Assembly: GCA_937895305.1 (NCBI GenBank)
Contig: CALAXS010000503.1
Span: forward strand, 1-25,798
DNA from: an uncultured bacterium
Lineage (GTDB): Bacteria; Hydrogenedentota; Hydrogenedentia; Hydrogenedentales; JAEUWI01
DNA: 25,798 bases
Direction of reading: 5' to 3'
In this document: in pieces, positions 23,627-25,798 of the stretch
Layout: each line of letters opens with the position of its first letter
Numbering within the stretch: the stretch's first letter is position 1
Position numbers and translations under genes: made by a program
Notes under the pieces: model-generated
Database searches by the model: none
The model's input: only the letters and a program-made list of their open reading frames with translations
Told to the model about the DNA's origin: nothing

Positions 23627-24757
23627 TTAATCCTTGATGAGCTTTTGTCGCAGAAAAACAATGAGACCCACGAATAAAGTCGTACTCAGGCCCCCGATGA
23701 GAATGTTCCAGTAGCTCAACGTTTGAATCATTTTAAGGGGGGACGAAGCATCGTTGGACTGCGCGGTACGCGTACTATCCTCTGAAGATGCTTCAGGATT
23801 AATAGATTCAACTGTGTCGGGATCTGCTTTTGAAGCGGTCCCATTATTTGTTCCTGTACGGGATTGTGGGCTGTTGCCACCTGCCGATACAGGGCCTGTC
23901 GTCGTATTGTTATTCGAGCCATAGTCCGTGGACAGCCTTACACGTCCGTCTGCATCGGCAGCCGTTCGATTGCCTGAACTTGTACCTGCTGTCCCTGTGG
24001 TGCCCGGTGCTCCTGAAGTACCATTCCGTGCGGTGCGTGGAAGTACCATAGGCGCGTCCGGCAAATTCAGATCGGCAAGCGCACTGGCCACATTCAGAGT
24101 CGTCCCTGGTGCAGCGTCATTCGTTGCATCCGGCGTTCCCGGGTTTGTTTCCGGGTCTGCACTCGCTGGAACCTCTTCCTCTGTTGGCGTTGTCGGACTT
24201 TCCGGCTCCTCATCCGGCTCTTCAGGAGGCGGGGCCGTCGGGTTGCCCCAAGCGACCTGTGCGCTATCACCGGAGACGGGCAGTTCCTGCTCGTCCGGGG
24301 ATACCGCTTTTGCATCTGCAATGCCGAATCCGGAGCTGCCTGAAGCCGCCGTGCTGATTCGTTCCAGGTTTATCCATCCCAGATCACCGGCCGGCATAGC
24401 CTTGTCATTCACGCCATAGACCAGCACGGTGTAGATTCCCGGCCCGGTTATGTTGGCCGCCATAATCTTGTTGGCCACTTGGGCACTTGGCCCGGACTGG
24501 GTCTGGAGGGGCTGAAAAACGTTGGGGTCATAGACCAGTGAGAAATTCAGCGCCGCTACCGGCGCCTCCATGTCGATGAGACGAATGGGTACACTATAGC
24601 TCGTATCTTCAACTGTAATTGGACCGAAGCCGAGTGTGACTGCCCCCGCAAAAGTGGTGCATGTCATGATGGTTAAGCAAACCACCCATGCAATTCTACG
24701 ATTGAAGCTGTTCTCTACCCGTTCGGACCGGGAGTAGTTTATCGAAACGACTGTCAT
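23627..24757 (-). CDS. Secreted cohesin-like domain protein with low-complexity stalk and C-terminal membrane anchor
   Basis: 376 aa. A signal sequence (about 18-39) leads into a beta-rich domain (42-170) with the cohesin-like phrase VPIRLIDMEAPVAALNFSLVYDPNVFQP. In cohesin-type folds this kind of strand pattern often binds dockerins or serves as a surface adhesin module. A Pro/Glu/Thr-rich linker (172-210) and a Ser/Thr/Asn/Gly-rich stretch (245-340) form a likely flexible stalk. A C-terminal helix (348-369) ends in RQKLIKD, a stop-transfer tail. The protein is thus displayed outside and tethered at its C-terminus. The low-complexity part is rich in potential O-glycosylation sites. ATG 24757 has AGAGG about 9 nt upstream. 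It has its own terminator at 23502-23547. Confidence 0.7.
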   Translation of the reverse strand: MTVVSINYSRSERVENSFNRRIAWVVCLTIMTCTTFAGAVTLGFGPITVEDTSYSVPIRLIDMEAPVAALNFSLVYDPNVFQPLQTQSGPSAQVANKIMAANITGPGIYTVLVYGVNDKAMPAGDLGWINLERISTAASGSSGFGIADAKAVSPDEQELPVSGDSAQVAWGNPTAPPPEEPDEEPESPTTPTEEEVPASADPETNPGTPDATNDAAPGTTLNVASALADLNLPDAPMVLPRTARNGTSGAPGTTGTAGTSSGNRTAADADGRVRLSTDYGSNNNTTTGPVSAGGNSPQSRTGTNNGTASKADPDTVESINPEASSEDSTRTAQSNDASSPLKMIQTLSYWNILIGGLSTTLFVGLIVFLRQKLIKD

Positions 24758-24932
24758 AGGTAAAGCCTCTGTATTTTGTGTATCCGGCCCTGCAACATTA
24801 ATTATAAGTACTTATTTTACAGGGTGTTATACTGAATCAACAGTGTGTTGTATTCCGTTAAGGTACCTGGAATACTGTCTTGCTCCAACTTTCGATTCGC
24901 AGAACTTTTGTAATTTATATTACAAAAAACTC
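24758..24932. promoter_or_regulatory. Promoter region of the cohesin-like gene with AT-rich dyad
   Basis: This 175-base gap between two minus-strand genes should hold the promoter of the cohesin-like gene. A TATAAT-type -10 on the minus strand lies at 24801-24806, with no clear -35. A perfect 9-base dyad TTTTGTAAT/ATTACAAAA (24906-24914 and 24919-24927, loop TTAT) lies further upstream and could be an operator, or an AT-rich transcript end for the gene at 24933. Neither is proven. Confidence 0.3.
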
Positions 24933-25634
24933 TTAATCGTCTGATTTTTCACTTTTTTCGGGTTCGGTGAAAATTTCGTTCACTTCTATAGAACGTTGGG
25001 GTGGGGGATTTGTTTGACGGGGCATACGCCCAAATAACTGTGTCATTCCCAAAAAGACGCTTGGCCCCTGGAGCAGGTAGTAGCGCAGTATAAGGGACAT
25101 GAGATAGAGCCAGGCGATGCATTTTACGGTGGCAAAGCCCCACATAATTCTCAGCCCTTCTAAGGGATAGATGTCTTCCCAGAGTCCAAACTGGTCCAGG
25201 CCGATGGGCAGAAAAGCGAAAAATGCAATCAGGGTAATCTGTAGTCCTTTCCCCTGGGCTTCCGCGTAGGTACACCGTATTTCCCGGCAACGCAGGTACA
25301 CGAAGTAGCCCAGATAGCCACAGAGGCTGAGGATAAGCACATAGGGGGAATTAATCATGGCATGCCGAGAGTACACATTTCCTATATCCCGCAGAAGGTT
25401 GAAGCTGAATACGGGAAACAGGCCCATATAAAAAAAGGCCACCCAGAGTAAAAGAGCGGGCCATCGCCATAGATCGTGTTTAAAAGGTAAAGTCATGGTC
25501 ATCCGTACTGTTTTGTCGGGGGTTTCTTCGCCCCATTGGACCAAAGGGGCGGGGTCTGTGTCAATGGTGGGGCGTGGCCCAGTTGCGGCGGGACGGGGAT
25601 ATTTGTTAGTATGTGCTTTCTTAAAAGCCAACAT
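24933..25634 (-). CDS. Unknown four-span membrane protein
   Basis: 233 aa. About 44 mainly polar, Pro-rich residues precede a first hydrophobic segment (WPALLLWVAFFYMGLFPVF). Three more follow (SPYVLILSLCGYLGYFVYL, ITLIAFFAFLPIGL, FATVKCIAWLYLMSLILRYY), then a charged tail ending TEPEKSEKSDD. No family recognised. An internal start at residue 45 (MTMTLPF) is possible; no Shine-Dalgarno supports either. Codons upstream of 25634 stay open, so the true start may also lie further out. The gene is probably real because of its length and helix pattern, but its role is unknown. Confidence 0.6.
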   Translation of the reverse strand: MLAFKKAHTNKYPRPAATGPRPTIDTDPAPLVQWGEETPDKTVRMTMTLPFKHDLWRWPALLLWVAFFYMGLFPVFSFNLLRDIGNVYSRHAMINSPYVLILSLCGYLGYFVYLRCREIRCTYAEAQGKGLQITLIAFFAFLPIGLDQFGLWEDIYPLEGLRIMWGFATVKCIAWLYLMSLILRYYLLQGPSVFLGMTQLFGRMPRQTNPPPQRSIEVNEIFTEPEKSEKSDD

Positions 25635-25725
25635 GCTTAGCGCGTCAGAGAAAGTCGGCGGCCTTCGGGCCTTAAATTTTGCCTGCTGAGACCCTAGGAA
25701 GTGTGACCATTCAATATGAGTGATC

Positions 25726-25759
25726 CATGCCCTGTACGTCTCAAACCGTGCAGGGCATG
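25726..25759 (+). promoter_or_regulatory. Leader hairpin upstream of a + strand gene start
   Basis: A 13-pair stem with one G-U pair, CATGCCCTGTACG against CGTGCAGGGCATG, with an 8-base loop and a T-rich tail TTGTTTATCT. It is followed at 25778-25787 by a very strong Shine-Dalgarno, AAAGGAGGTGA. The hairpin-plus-T-run looks like an attenuator or leader terminator of the gene beginning at the edge. Confidence 0.5.
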
Positions 25760-25777
25760 TTGTTTATCTCGTATTGA

Positions 25778-25798
25778 AAGGAGGTGACTACATTTGCC
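25778..25798 (+). promoter_or_regulatory. Strong Shine-Dalgarno and probable TTG start at right edge
   Basis: AAAGGAGGTGA is followed after 6 bases by TTGCC (TTG at 25794-25796), consistent with a TTG start coding Met-Pro. The coding part falls outside the window, so the gene cannot be identified. Small ribosomal protein genes such as rpsU often have a near-perfect Shine-Dalgarno; that is only a guess. Confidence 0.3.

Overview
The window reads as part of a bacterial chromosome or metagenome contig of moderate GC. Two secreted (twin-arginine) Gfo/Idh/MocA oxidoreductases, a DUF2330 protein, a cohesin-like secreted protein, many multi-spanning membrane proteins and abundant palindromic dispersed repeats suit an uncultured lineage with a complex envelope, such as the PVC group or Hydrogenedentes-like bacteria. 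That placement is inference; there is no rRNA or other marker gene here. No phage, transposase, CRISPR array or tRNA was seen.

Layout. (1) 1-6059: a DUF2330 membrane protein cut by the left edge, a repeat-rich gap, a small PH-like membrane protein split by a frameshift in a G8 run, a first secreted oxidoreductase, a lone PilT-type ATPase on the + strand, and a second secreted oxidoreductase. (2) 6167-15061: a tight six-gene minus-strand operon. In transcription order it encodes an ArnT/PMT-like GT-C glycosyltransferase, a Wzx-type flippase, a SAM methyltransferase, a GT2 glycosyltransferase and two related ~620-residue membrane proteins (called B and A here). Three of its junctions are ATGA overlaps. 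(3) 15308-20885: two more members of the same ~620-residue family (C and D, + strand) flanking a membrane-anchored SGNH hydrolase. (4) 21115-25634: an ankyrin plus metallopeptidase-like protein split by an in-frame TAG, a TylF-family O-methyltransferase, a cohesin-like surface protein with its own terminator, and an unknown four-span membrane protein. The right edge holds a hairpin and a strong Shine-Dalgarno that probably belong to a + strand gene starting just outside.

How it works together (inference). The centre looks like a surface-glycan or glycolipid assembly locus. The GT2 enzyme and methyltransferase would build and decorate a lipid-linked glycan on the cytoplasmic side, the flippase would turn it over, and GT-C-like membrane enzymes would act on the outer face, with the SGNH hydrolase trimming or deacylating. 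The most notable feature is the set of four divergent paralogs of one large membrane-protein family, sharing at least nine motif blocks, which I cannot assign to a named family. No polymerase, priming transferase or ligase is recognisable, so one or more of these paralogs may fill such roles.

Two genes are broken in the sequence as given (G8 frameshift; in-frame TAG), and at least three families of dispersed palindromic repeats occupy the gaps.
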